A stretch of DNA of 64,000 nucleotides from Burkholderia sp. FERM BP-3421 (GTDB lineage Bacteria; Pseudomonadota; Gammaproteobacteria; Burkholderiales; Burkholderiaceae): the NCBI RefSeq assembly GCF_028657905.1, contig NZ_CP117782.1, positions 372,001-436,000 of the forward strand, in the 5' to 3' direction. Below, one piece after another: positions 54,015-63,286 of the stretch. Under the pieces are notes generated by a model, which did no database searches, was not told the origin of the DNA, and saw only the letters and a program-made list of their open reading frames with translations. Every line of letters begins with the position of its first letter. Positions within the stretch are counted from its first letter, which is position 1. Made by a program: the position numbers and the translations under genes.

Positions 54015-54959
54015 ATGAGGCTGACTCTGGACTCTTCCTTTCTCGGCGCGCTGCGATGCTTCGAAATGGCCGGTCGCCACTTGAGCTTCACCAAGGCCGC
54101 AGCGGCGCTGAATCTCACGCAAAGCGCGATCAGCCAGCAGATTCGCAACCTCGAGGAAAGGCTGGGATATCCGCTTTTCAAGCGTCAGGGAAGAGGGCTC
54201 GTGCTCACCGAGAAAGGTGTGCAGCTCTACGAAACGACGTCGGAGGCGTTCGCGGAAATCAGCCGCACCGTGCATCGCCTCAGCCTGTCGGGTACCCCGC
54301 TCAAGGTGAATTGCCTGCCGTCGTTCGCATTGCAGTGGCTGATGCCGCGGCTGGTCGAGTTCCATCGGGATCAGCCGGATATTTCGGTGCGCCTGCAGGC
54401 CGAGTTTCACCCCCTGGACCGGCACCTGATGATGGAGAACGACATCGACGTTGCGATTCGGTATAACCCGGACAGCCATCGGCAGGCGTCGGAGGAGGCG
54501 ATCCTGGATGAATACCTGGTGGCGGTGGCGACGCCCGATTACGTCGCGGCCCATCCTTCATTGGCGGCCGGCGAGCTATCCGACGATCTCACGTTCCTGC
54601 ATGATGCGGAGCCGTGGGTGGGCGCCCCGGAATACATCGAGTGGCGAGCTTGGGCGACGGCTTGTTTCCCGGATTGGTCCGAGCGCGGGGCCGGTCCGCA
54701 ATTCAACTTGTCGAGCCTGGCGATTTCGGCCGGGCTGAATCATCAGGGTATCGTCCTGAGCCGCACCGTATTGATTCAGGAAGAACTCCGGAGCGGACGG
54801 CTCGTGAAGGCATTCGAGCACACGGCTCGCGCACCGGCGCGCTATGTGCTGTTGTGCCAGGAGCCGAACGAGCCGCGTACCGCTGCGTTTTCAACCTGGC
54901 TCAAGGAGGAGTGCAGGCGCTTTGCGCTGGCCCGACGCGATATGCTCGGGCCCTGCTGA
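54015..54959 (+). CDS. LysR-family regulator (GcvA-like), divergent from the hutH cluster
   Basis: The 314-residue protein has the GcvA-type N-end: FLGALRCFEMAGRHLSFTKAA, LNLTQSAISQQIRNLEERLG and a LysR effector domain with VNCLPSFALQWLMPRL and ISAGLNHQGIVLSRTVLI. It is transcribed away from the aminotransferase-hutH-binding protein cluster and is its likely regulator. The start is placed at the second ATG of the region; the helix-turn-helix then begins at residue 9. Confidence 0.92.
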   Translation: MRLTLDSSFLGALRCFEMAGRHLSFTKAAAALNLTQSAISQQIRNLEERLGYPLFKRQGRGLVLTEKGVQLYETTSEAFAEISRTVHRLSLSGTPLKVNCLPSFALQWLMPRLVEFHRDQPDISVRLQAEFHPLDRHLMMENDIDVAIRYNPDSHRQASEEAILDEYLVAVATPDYVAAHPSLAAGELSDDLTFLHDAEPWVGAPEYIEWRAWATACFPDWSERGAGPQFNLSSLAISAGLNHQGIVLSRTVLIQEELRSGRLVKAFEHTARAPARYVLLCQEPNEPRTAAFSTWLKEECRRFALARRDMLGPC

Positions 54960-55127
54960 TCGGCCGCGTCGAGGTCGACAAGAGGCGGCCATGCTCGTTC
55001 GATGTCCCGCCGCCGAGGGGCGGCCCGGATGCGTGACGTTTTCGCCAACCTCGACTTAACGTCACGATCTGATTGCGATATTCAGCGTCGTCGTCCGCCT
55101 TGCGGCGTCGAGGCGACGCGCGAAACG

Positions 55128-56585
55128 TCAGCGGACCTCGTCCATCGCCCCGCGAAAGAACCGTCCCAATTCCCGCCCAAGCTCGTTGAGCACGGCCATC
55201 TCCTGCTGGGAGATCTTGCGCGCCGCCTGCCCCCCGGTCCAATCGGCATAGAGCAGGGCGACGGCCTGCTGCTCGACGAGCACCGGCAACAGCACGAACG
55301 ACCGGGCGTCGTCGAACGCCTCCCGATACCACCCGGGCAAACGCTTCAGCATCTTGGGATCCTGGGCGTGCTCGATGAAGATCCCGACCGTATTGCTGAT
55401 CGCGAGATGAAACACGTCGGGCTCGAACGCCTCGTGAAACGCCAGCCGTCCGAGCACCGCGTCGACATCCGCGCCGAACCCGAGCCGCGCGGCGAACACC
55501 CCATCCTCCCGCCGCACGAACATCACGGTGCGCGTAAACGCGAGCCCCGCGAGCACACTCTCCGACGCCAGCGCCAGCACCGGCCCCAGCACGTGCTCCG
55601 ACGGCAGCGCCCGCAAATCCGCCAGCCCCGCCTCCAGGCGCGCCTCGGGATTCGGCGCCGCCCGCGCGATCGCATCCGCATTCGCCCGCAACTCGACGAT
55701 CTCCCGCATCATCGTGTCGCTCGCCTCTTCATCCGCCAGCGAGGCCGCCATCTCCTCCAGCCGCTCCGGCTCCAAGTTCAGCACGTCGCCGAACCGATGC
55801 GCCAACGCGGCGATCCGCGCGTCCCGCTGCGCGCCCGCCGGCGCCGTCAGCGCCGCGGCCATGTCGGTCGAGCAATGGCTCACCGCCCGCAGCCAGCGCA
55901 CGTCCGGCGACACCTCTTCGTCCGCGTCGTAGTGCGTCATCCCCGAGCGGATCAGCTCGGGCAGCCGCCAGCGCGCCGCGGCCTCCAGCCCGATCTCCTC
56001 GAATCCCACCCCCAGCACCTCCTGGCACGCGGTCTCGTCGTCGCCGTCCAATTCCGCCGCGCGGCGCTGGATCGCGTCCCATTCGCCGTCGAGATAGCAC
56101 ACCACCAGCAGCTTGCCCACCTGGCGCATCAGCGTGCAGACCACCGCCTCCTCGCCCGCCCGCAAGTCCGTCTGCGCCGTCAGCTTGCGCGCCACGCACC
56201 CCGACAGCAGGGCGCGGTTCAACTCCAGCTTCGCCTCGATCCGCCGCGGGGCGCTGTGGTGAAAGTGGTCGACGAGCTTCAGCCCCACCACCAGATGACC
56301 GACGGCATCCATGCCCAGCACCATCAGCGCCCGCGTCACGGTCGTGATGTTGCCGCCAAAGGCCATGTACATCGCGGAATTGGCCAGCCGCAATACCTTC
56401 TGCGTCAACGCGAAATCGGACAGCACGACCCGCACCAGCGCCGTGAAATCCAGATCGTCGTTCTTCATGGCGGCCATCGTCGCGCGCAATGACTCCGACA
56501 ACAGCGGGAAATCGCCTCGTTCGTTCATCCGCGCCCAAAGCTTGTCGAGCAATGCTGTCTTGGGCATGTGTTCGGTGATAGACAT
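55128..56585 (-). CDS. HDOD domain protein with C-terminal GAF-like domain
   Basis: The 485-residue protein starts MSITEHMPKTALLDKLW. An HDOD domain (about residues 20-225) shows FPLLSESLRATMAAM, LSDFALTQKVLRLANSAMY and EEAVVCTLMRQVGKLLV. The C-terminal third (about 310-480) looks like a GAF domain (VFAARLGFGADVD, ISNTVGIFIEHAQD, RSFVLLPVLVEQQAVALLYAD). HDOD proteins lack HD hydrolase residues and act by protein contacts. It is the second gene of a two-gene unit, 38 bp after a PAS-GGDEF-EAL gene, so a joint role in c-di-GMP signalling is likely. Confidence 0.87.
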   Translation of the reverse strand: MSITEHMPKTALLDKLWARMNERGDFPLLSESLRATMAAMKNDDLDFTALVRVVLSDFALTQKVLRLANSAMYMAFGGNITTVTRALMVLGMDAVGHLVVGLKLVDHFHHSAPRRIEAKLELNRALLSGCVARKLTAQTDLRAGEEAVVCTLMRQVGKLLVVCYLDGEWDAIQRRAAELDGDDETACQEVLGVGFEEIGLEAAARWRLPELIRSGMTHYDADEEVSPDVRWLRAVSHCSTDMAAALTAPAGAQRDARIAALAHRFGDVLNLEPERLEEMAASLADEEASDTMMREIVELRANADAIARAAPNPEARLEAGLADLRALPSEHVLGPVLALASESVLAGLAFTRTVMFVRREDGVFAARLGFGADVDAVLGRLAFHEAFEPDVFHLAISNTVGIFIEHAQDPKMLKRLPGWYREAFDDARSFVLLPVLVEQQAVALLYADWTGGQAARKISQQEMAVLNELGRELGRFFRGAMDEVR

Positions 56586-56623
56586 TCGTATCTGTGTGTG
56601 TATTGGCCGGCCGGACCCTGTCG

Positions 56624-58465
56624 TCACGCCGCTTCGTGCAGGCGCAGCTCCCGTGCCTCGAAGCGCTGCGCCAATTCCTCGGACGGCAGCGCCTGGCAAA
56701 CGAGCCAGCCTTGTATGTGGTTGCAGCCCATTTCGGTCAACAGCACCCGCTGCGCTTCGGTCTCCACGCCCTCGGCGACCAGTTCCAGCTCCAGCGTCTG
56801 CGCGATGCCGACGACAGCCGACACGATCGCGCGGTCATTGCGCGACGTCAACAGGTTCTCGACGAAACTCCGGTCGATCTTCAATTTCGCGAGCGGGAAG
56901 CGCTGCAGGTACGCCAGGCTCGAATAGCCCGTGCCGAAATCGTCGACCGCGAAACGAATCCCCAGGTCGGTGACTTCTTCGAGCAGCGCCTTCGCATGCG
57001 ACGGGTCGTGCATCAGCAGGCTCTCGGTGATCTCCAGCACGATCCGTTTCGGGTCGATGCCCGTCAGCGCAATCGCGTCCCGCACGCTCTGCGTGAAGCG
57101 CGGATCCCGGAACTGCTGCGGCGACACGTTCACCGCCACGTACTGCAACGCAATCCCCTGGCGGTCCCACGACACCAGCTGCATGCACGCCGCCTTCAAC
57201 ACCCAGTTGCCCAGGTAGTTGATCAGCCCGATCGATTCCGCGAGCGGGATGAAGGTCGCCGGCGGCACCAGGCCGTGCACCGGATGGTGCCAGCGGATCA
57301 GCGCCTCCACCCCGACCACGCCGCCCGTGCGGCTCTTCGTGATCGGCTGGAAGTGCAGCGAGAACTCGCCGTTGCGCACCCCGTCGTACAGGTCCGCCTC
57401 CAGCTTCAGCCGCTCCGCATCCGCCGGATCGTCGGCCGGCAGGTGGAACGCCAGCGCATTGCCGCCCGACGCTTTCGCCTGCGCGAGCGCATGGTCCGCG
57501 CGCCGCAGGAGCGGGCTGTGGTGCTGCGCGTGCTTCGACGCGCTGCGCTCTTCCGGGTACAGCGCGATCCCGATGCTCGCCGACAGATGCACGGGCTGCC
57601 CCTCGTACGCATACGGCTGCTGGATCGCGGTCTGCAACCGGCGCGCCAGCGATTCGGCCGTGTCGGCCGCGCGCGTCCGTGTCGGCGCGGTGAACACCAC
57701 CGCGAACTTGTCGCTCGCCACCCGCGCCAGCCGTTCGCCCGGCGCGATCATCCCCTGCAGGCGCTGCGCGGTGTCGCGCAGCAGGGTGTCGCCCGCGTCG
57801 TAGCCCAGCGCGCGGTTGATCCGCTGGTAGTCGTCGAGATCGAGCAGCAGCAGCGCCGCGCACGTGCCATGCTCGTCCGCGATCCGCTGCGCCTGCATCA
57901 GCGCCGGAATCAGCGCCGACAGATTGTCGAGCCCCGTCATCGGGTCGTGATGCAGCTCGTAGGTCAGCCGCGCCTCGATCGCGCGCCACGACGACACGTC
58001 GAATGCCGCGATCGCATAGCCCTCGATGCCGTGGTGGCGGCTGCGCACCGCCCGCAACTCGACGTCGAGCGGGTAGGTCAGCGACTTGACGATGCACATC
58101 GTCGCCTTCTCGACCGCGCCGCTGTGCGACGCGCGCGCAAGCAGCGCTTCCAGCGTCGCGGTATCCTGATCGGGAATCAGGTCGCGCAGCGTCAGCGTGC
58201 GCAGGTAATCACGGTGGTAACCAATGAAGCGCAGGCTCGCATCCGACACATACAGAAAGCGCAGGTCGCGGTCGACATGCGCGAGAAAATCGACCGCGCC
58301 CACGGTCTGCTCCAGCCAGTTGCGAACCGTATCGTCGTCGCGCGGCGCGCCGGAGCCGGCGCGCGCCGGCATCAGCGCGCCGCCTGACCAGGCGAGGCGG
58401 CGGAGCGTGTGAAGGGCGGTGCGCCAGGAGCCCTTGCGGGGCATCTTGTTCCTGTTGGCTTCCAT
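56624..58465 (-). CDS. PAS-GGDEF-EAL protein with degenerate GGDEF site (c-di-GMP phosphodiesterase)
   Basis: The 613-residue protein has a PAS domain (about 48-160), a GGDEF-type domain (about 172-335) and an EAL domain (about 355-605). The cyclase signature is replaced by ASDKF (250-254), and so should not make c-di-GMP. The EAL domain keeps its catalytic pieces: VEALIRWHHP (EAL 387-389), LEITESLLM, DDFGTGYSSL, LKIDRSFV and AEGVETE. It is thus predicted to hydrolyse c-di-GMP, with the GGDEF domain perhaps a GTP sensor. It is probably cytoplasmic, with no clear membrane segment. It is cotranscribed with the HDOD-GAF gene. Confidence 0.92.
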   Translation of the reverse strand: MEANRNKMPRKGSWRTALHTLRRLAWSGGALMPARAGSGAPRDDDTVRNWLEQTVGAVDFLAHVDRDLRFLYVSDASLRFIGYHRDYLRTLTLRDLIPDQDTATLEALLARASHSGAVEKATMCIVKSLTYPLDVELRAVRSRHHGIEGYAIAAFDVSSWRAIEARLTYELHHDPMTGLDNLSALIPALMQAQRIADEHGTCAALLLLDLDDYQRINRALGYDAGDTLLRDTAQRLQGMIAPGERLARVASDKFAVVFTAPTRTRAADTAESLARRLQTAIQQPYAYEGQPVHLSASIGIALYPEERSASKHAQHHSPLLRRADHALAQAKASGGNALAFHLPADDPADAERLKLEADLYDGVRNGEFSLHFQPITKSRTGGVVGVEALIRWHHPVHGLVPPATFIPLAESIGLINYLGNWVLKAACMQLVSWDRQGIALQYVAVNVSPQQFRDPRFTQSVRDAIALTGIDPKRIVLEITESLLMHDPSHAKALLEEVTDLGIRFAVDDFGTGYSSLAYLQRFPLAKLKIDRSFVENLLTSRNDRAIVSAVVGIAQTLELELVAEGVETEAQRVLLTEMGCNHIQGWLVCQALPSEELAQRFEARELRLHEAA

Positions 58466-58638
58466 GTTTCTCGCTGGCGTGAAAAGGCTGGAACCGGTTG
58501 TCCGGATGCAATAACGGCGCTTTGGGCCGATTCTTTAGCGTTGAGAATGAAAGCGGTGCCCGAATGACTCGGGCGTTCGGGATGCGAACGTGATCGGCTC
58601 GCGGGTCGAGCCTGACTTTATTAGAAATGAGGACGCAG

Positions 58639-59184
58639 ATGAAGCGAAAACTTGCAATGCCCGTCGCGGCAACCTTGATCGCGGGCCACGCGCTGACGGC
58701 CCAGGCCGTGCTGAAGACGGGCGACGCCGCGCCCGATTTCAGCACCGAGGCATCGCTGGGCGGTAAGACTTACACGTATGCGCTCGCCGATGCGCTGAAG
58801 CAGGGGCCGGTGGTGCTGTATTTTTATCCGGCCGCGTTCACCAAGGGCTGCACGATCGAAGCGCACGCGTTCGCGGAAGCGGTCGATTCGTACAAGCAAT
58901 ACGGCGCGACGGTGATCGGCGTTTCGGCTGACGATATCGGCACGCTCACGAAGTTCTCGGTCAGCGAGTGCCGCAGCAAGTTCCCGGTCGCGGCGGACCC
59001 GGATGCGAAGATCATCCGCGCGTACGACGCGAAGCTGCCGATGGTCGACAAGGCGAACCGGGTGTCCTACGTGATCGCGCCGGACGGGAAGATCCTGTAT
59101 GAGTACACGAGCATGTCGCCGGACAAGCACGTCGAGAACACGCTGGCGGCCGTGAAGGCCTGGGCCGCGGCCCATCGCCAGTAA
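58639..59184 (+). CDS. Periplasmic peroxiredoxin (AhpC/TSA, PrxQ-like)
   Basis: The 181-residue protein starts MKRKLAMPVAATLIAG with a cleavable signal (ALTAQAV), so it should act in the periplasm. The peroxidatic Cys71 is in FYPAAFTKGCTIEAHAF, with the upstream YFYP typical of BCP/PrxQ proteins. Cys111 (SECRSKFP) is a candidate resolving residue. It reduces hydroperoxides using a thiol donor. A gaggacgcag site supports this ATG over one 12 bp upstream. It stands alone and converges on the next gene. Confidence 0.9.
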   Translation: MKRKLAMPVAATLIAGHALTAQAVLKTGDAAPDFSTEASLGGKTYTYALADALKQGPVVLYFYPAAFTKGCTIEAHAFAEAVDSYKQYGATVIGVSADDIGTLTKFSVSECRSKFPVAADPDAKIIRAYDAKLPMVDKANRVSYVIAPDGKILYEYTSMSPDKHVENTLAAVKAWAAAHRQ

Positions 59185-59192
59185 GCGGGGCG

Positions 59193-59214
59193 GGCGGCGG
59201 CGCGCGCCGCCGCC
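59193..59214. terminator. GC palindrome between convergent genes
   Basis: ggcggcggcgc / gcgccgccgcc is a perfect 22-bp palindrome in the 33-bp gap between two converging stop codons. No T tract follows, so its role as a terminator is only likely. Confidence 0.4.
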
Positions 59215-59217
59215 GGG

Positions 59218-59847
59218 TCAGGCGCGCAGCGCCTGTTCGATCGGCACGGTGCCGCCGACGAAGCCGATCGTCTTGCGCGAGATGCCGAGCTTGATCGCCT
59301 CGATCGCCGCCCAGGCCACGTCCTGTCGCGCCACCGGCACCGGATCGTCCGGCCGCGCTTCCGCGAGCGCGATCTTGCCCACGCCCGGGCCGTCCGACAA
59401 GGGCCCCGGCCGCAGGATCACGTAGTCGACGCCGGAGGCGATCACGCGGTCGTCGCCCTCGCGCTTCATCTGCGCGTAGTGGCGCAGCGCTGCGTCCGTC
59501 CGTTCCGGGTGGTACGCGGACAGCGCGCTGATCACGACCAGCTTCTGCACGTTGTGCGCCTTCGCGTACTCGGCCGCGCGCGCCACGGCGTCGCGATCGA
59601 TCTGCTCCTCCTCGGCGGGGCCTTCCGATTCGGCCGAGCCGGCCGCGTAGATCGCGTGGGTCACGCCCTGGAACGCCCCGGAGAAATCCCCGGTGAGATC
59701 GGCCACGATCACCTTCGCGCCGGGCAGCGCGTAATCGGGCTGGCGGACCAGCGCCGTCACCTCGAAATCCTGCTGCTTGAGCAGCAGGTCCGCGAGCGCG
59801 ACGCCCGTGCGGCCGGTCGCGCCGATCAGCAATACCTTCATCGCCAT
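59218..59847 (-). CDS. NAD(P)-binding NmrA/SDR-like protein
   Basis: The 209-residue protein has an N-terminal Rossmann motif VLLIGATGRTGVALADLLL and the atypical short-chain dehydrogenase layout of YwnB/NmrA-like proteins: VIVADLTGDFSGAFQGVTHAIYAAG, KLVVISALSAYHPER, and YVILRPGPLSDGPG. These proteins bind NAD(P) and act as reductases or redox sensors; no catalytic YxxxK is evident in the expected place. An aaggagtggcttc site precedes the ATG. Confidence 0.85.
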   Translation of the reverse strand: MAMKVLLIGATGRTGVALADLLLKQQDFEVTALVRQPDYALPGAKVIVADLTGDFSGAFQGVTHAIYAAGSAESEGPAEEEQIDRDAVARAAEYAKAHNVQKLVVISALSAYHPERTDAALRHYAQMKREGDDRVIASGVDYVILRPGPLSDGPGVGKIALAEARPDDPVPVARQDVAWAAIEAIKLGISRKTIGFVGGTVPIEQALRA

Positions 59848-60004
59848 GAAGCCACTCCTTGCCTTGGATACCCTGCGTTCAAACCGAGATGGGGGCGAAC
59901 GGGCAGCCTACAAGTGTATGCCGAATCGGCGCGGCGTCGGTGACGCGCAGGGAAGATGGGTGGTGTGCGCCCCCGTCGCCGCGTCGGGCGACGGGGGCGG
60001 GCGC

Positions 60005-63000
60005 TTACTCGCTCGCGCCGGCCGGCGTGCCGGCGCCGTGGCGGCGCTCCCAGCGCAGCCGGATCCGGTCCATGTACAGGTACACGATGGGCGTCGTATA
60101 GAGGGTCAGCAACTGCGAGACGATCAGGCCGCCCGCGATCGCGATCCCGAGCGGCGCGCGCAGCTCGGCGCCGTCGCCGTTGCCGAACGCGAGCGGCAGC
60201 GCGCCGAGCAGCGCCGCCATGGTGGTCATCATGATCGGCCGGAAGCGCAGCAGGCACGCCTCGTGGATCGCGTCGAACGACGACTTGCCCTGTCGCGACG
60301 CGTCGATCGCGAAGTCGACCATCATGATCGCGTTCTTCTTCACGATCCCGATCAGCAGGATCACGCCGATCAGCGCGATGATGCTGAACTCGGTGCGGAA
60401 CAGCAGCAGCCCGAGCAGCGCGCCGACGCCCGCCGAGGGCAGCGTCGACAGGATCGTGACCGGGTGGATGTAGCTCTCGTACAGCACGCCGAGCACGATG
60501 TAGACCGCCGCGAGCGCCGCCAGGATCAGGATCGGCTGATCCTTCAGCGACTGCTGGAAGGCCTGCGCGGTGCCCTGGAAGCTGCCCGTGATGGTCGGCG
60601 GCATGCCGATCTCGGCCATGGTCTGATAGATCGTCTGGGTCGCGTCCGACAGCGACACGCCCGGCGGCAGGTTGAACGAGATCGTGGTCGCGACGAACAG
60701 CCCCTGGTGGTTGACCGCGAGCGGCGTCGTGCTCGGCCCGAAGGTCGCGATCGTGGACAGCGGCACCATGGTCGACTGCGAGGTCGACACCGCCGCGCCC
60801 GACGACGCGCTCGACTTGCCGCTCGCCGCGATCGAGTTGAGCGCCTGGTTGCGCGCGGAATCGGACGCGATCGCGGCGGCGCTGGTCGCGCTCGTGCCGG
60901 CCGCGCCCGCGCCGACGAAGGTGCCGGCCGCCGCGTTGGTGGTCTGCGAGCCGTTCGCGCTGCCGCCCGTCGTGCTGATGTAGATCTGGTTCAGCATCTC
61001 CGGGCTCTGCCAGTACTGCGGCGCGACCTCCATCACCACGTGGTACTGGTTGAGCGGGTTGTAGATCGTCGACACCTGGCGCTGGCCGAACGCGTCGTAC
61101 AGCGTGTTGTCGATCTGCGCGGGCGTGATGCCGAGCCGCGCGGCGGTCGCGCGGTCGATCGTCACCATCGATTCGAGGCCGCCTTGCTGCTGGTCGGAAT
61201 TGACGTCGGTCAGCTGCGGCTTCGACTGCAGCGCCTCGGTCAGGATCGGCCCCCACTTGTAGAGGTCCGCCGTCGAATCGCCGAGCAGCGTGAACTGATA
61301 CTGCGCGTTGCTCTGCCGGCCGCCGACGCGGATGTCCTGCGCCGCCTGCAGGAAGGTGCGCGCGCCGGCGACGTCGGACAGGCGCGGGCGCAGCTGCTGG
61401 ATCACCTGGTCGGCGGACAGCTTGCGCTCGCTCTTGTCCTTCAGCGACACGAACATGAAGCCCGAGTTGGTCTGCGCGCCGCCCGTGAAGCCCGCGACGC
61501 TCGCGACGTTCGGGTCCGCCTGCACGATCCGCATCATCTCGGAGAACTTGAGCTTCATCGCCTGGAACGACGTGGACTGGTCGGCCTGGATCCCGCCGAT
61601 CAGGAGCCCGGTGTCCTGCTGCGGGAAGAAGCCCTTCGGCACCACGATGTACAGGCACACGTTCAGCACGATCGTCAGCAGGAGCGTGACGAGGATCGTC
61701 AGCGGATGGCGCAGCGCCCACGACAGCGTGCGCTCGTAGCCGCGCTGCAGCCCCTCGAACCTGCGTTCCAGCCACTGCGCGAGGCGGCCTTCGTCGCGCT
61801 TGTCGTGGGCTTCCGGCAGCAGGCGCGCGCACATCATCGGCGTGAGGGTCAGCGACACGATCAGCGACACGCCGATCGCGAGCGACAGCGTCAGCGCGAA
61901 TTCGCGGAACAGCCGCCCGACGATGCCGCCCATCAGCAGGATCGGCAGGAACACGGCGACCAGCGACAGGCTGATCGACAGCACCGTGAAGCCCACCTCG
62001 CGCGCGCCGTCGAACGCGGCCTGCATGCGCGATTTGCCGTTCTCGATATGACGCGAGATGTTCTCGAGCACCACGATCGCGTCGTCGACCACGAAGCCCG
62101 TCGCGACGATCAGCGCCATCAGCGAGAGATTGTCGATCGAGAAGCCGAGCAGGTACATCGCGCCGAAGGTGCCGACGATCGAGATCGGCACCGCGATGCT
62201 CGGGATCAGCGTCGCGCGCCAGTTGCGCAGGAACAGGAACACCACCATCACGACCAGGCCGACCGCGATCAGCAGCGTGTGCTCGGTGTCGCGCAGCGAC
62301 GCCCGGATCGTCTTCGAGCGGTCGAGCACCGGCGTCACCTGGATGTCGGCGGGCAGGGCGGCCGCGAGCTGCGGCAGCGCCTCGCGCACCCGGTCGATGG
62401 TCTCGATGATGTTCGCGCCCGGGGTGCGGTACAGGATCACGAGCACCGCGCGCTGGCCGTTCGCGAGGCCCAGGTTGCGCAGGTCCTCGACCGAGTCGAC
62501 CACGCTCGACACGTCCGACAGGCTCACGGCCGAACTGTTGCGGTAGGCGATCACGAGGTCCTTGTACTGCGAGGCCTGCGACGCCTGGTCGTTGGTGTAG
62601 AGCTGGTAGTGGTTCGGGCCGTACTCGATCGCGCCCTTCGGGCTGTTCGCGTTGGCCGAGGCGAGCGCGGCGCGCACGTCTTCCAGGCCGATTCCGTAGT
62701 GGAACAGCGCGTGCGGCTCCAGTTCGATGCGCACCGCGGGGTTCGCCGAGCCGCTCACGCTGACCTGGCCGATCCCGTCGATCTGCGACAGCGACTGCTG
62801 CAGCACCGTCGAGGCCGCGTCGTACAGCTTCGCGGGCGAGGCGGTCTTCGAGGTCAGCGACACGATCATGATCGGCGAATCGGCGGGATTCACCTTGCGA
62901 TAGGTCGGATTGCTCTTGAGGCTCGCGGGCAGGTCGGCGCGCGCCGCGTTGATGGCGGCCTGCACGTCGCGCGCGGCGCCGTCGATGTCGCGGTCGAGGC

Positions 63001-63286
63001 CGAACTGCAGCGTGATGCGCGCGTTGCCGACCGAGCTCGACGAGGTCATCTCGGTGACGTCGGCGATCGAGCCCAGGTGGCGCTCGAGCGGGCTCGTCAC
63101 GCTGGTCGCGACGGTCTCCGGGCTCGCGCCCGGCAGCGAGGCCTGCACCGAGATGGTCGGGAAGTCGACCTGCGGCAGCGGCGAGACCGGCAGCTTGATG
63201 AACGCGAACAGCCCGGCGAGCGCGATCCCGAGCGCGAGCAGCGCGGTCGCGATGGGGCGGGTGATGAACGGACGCGACAGGTTCAT
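60005..63286 (-). CDS. mdtC: RND multidrug efflux permease (MdtC-like)
   Basis: The 1093-residue inner membrane pump starts MNLSRPFITRPIATALLALGIALAG and keeps the RND layout: PVSPLPQVDFPTISV, a first membrane block with GFVVDDAIVVLENISRHIE (proton-relay acids), a large periplasmic domain, and a second block with LLIGIVKKNAIMMVDFAID. It is MdtC/MuxC-like: proton-driven export of drugs or bile salts together with an MdtB-like partner. About 60 residues near 775-835 form an Ala/Ser/Thr/Gly-rich insertion in the periplasmic domain, which explains the extra length over E. coli MdtC (about 1025). It starts on the base after the stop of the upstream pump gene. Confidence 0.93.
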   Translation of the reverse strand: MNLSRPFITRPIATALLALGIALAGLFAFIKLPVSPLPQVDFPTISVQASLPGASPETVATSVTSPLERHLGSIADVTEMTSSSSVGNARITLQFGLDRDIDGAARDVQAAINAARADLPASLKSNPTYRKVNPADSPIMIVSLTSKTASPAKLYDAASTVLQQSLSQIDGIGQVSVSGSANPAVRIELEPHALFHYGIGLEDVRAALASANANSPKGAIEYGPNHYQLYTNDQASQASQYKDLVIAYRNSSAVSLSDVSSVVDSVEDLRNLGLANGQRAVLVILYRTPGANIIETIDRVREALPQLAAALPADIQVTPVLDRSKTIRASLRDTEHTLLIAVGLVVMVVFLFLRNWRATLIPSIAVPISIVGTFGAMYLLGFSIDNLSLMALIVATGFVVDDAIVVLENISRHIENGKSRMQAAFDGAREVGFTVLSISLSLVAVFLPILLMGGIVGRLFREFALTLSLAIGVSLIVSLTLTPMMCARLLPEAHDKRDEGRLAQWLERRFEGLQRGYERTLSWALRHPLTILVTLLLTIVLNVCLYIVVPKGFFPQQDTGLLIGGIQADQSTSFQAMKLKFSEMMRIVQADPNVASVAGFTGGAQTNSGFMFVSLKDKSERKLSADQVIQQLRPRLSDVAGARTFLQAAQDIRVGGRQSNAQYQFTLLGDSTADLYKWGPILTEALQSKPQLTDVNSDQQQGGLESMVTIDRATAARLGITPAQIDNTLYDAFGQRQVSTIYNPLNQYHVVMEVAPQYWQSPEMLNQIYISTTGGSANGSQTTNAAAGTFVGAGAAGTSATSAAAIASDSARNQALNSIAASGKSSASSGAAVSTSQSTMVPLSTIATFGPSTTPLAVNHQGLFVATTISFNLPPGVSLSDATQTIYQTMAEIGMPPTITGSFQGTAQAFQQSLKDQPILILAALAAVYIVLGVLYESYIHPVTILSTLPSAGVGALLGLLLFRTEFSIIALIGVILLIGIVKKNAIMMVDFAIDASRQGKSSFDAIHEACLLRFRPIMMTTMAALLGALPLAFGNGDGAELRAPLGIAIAGGLIVSQLLTLYTTPIVYLYMDRIRLRWERRHGAGTPAGASE

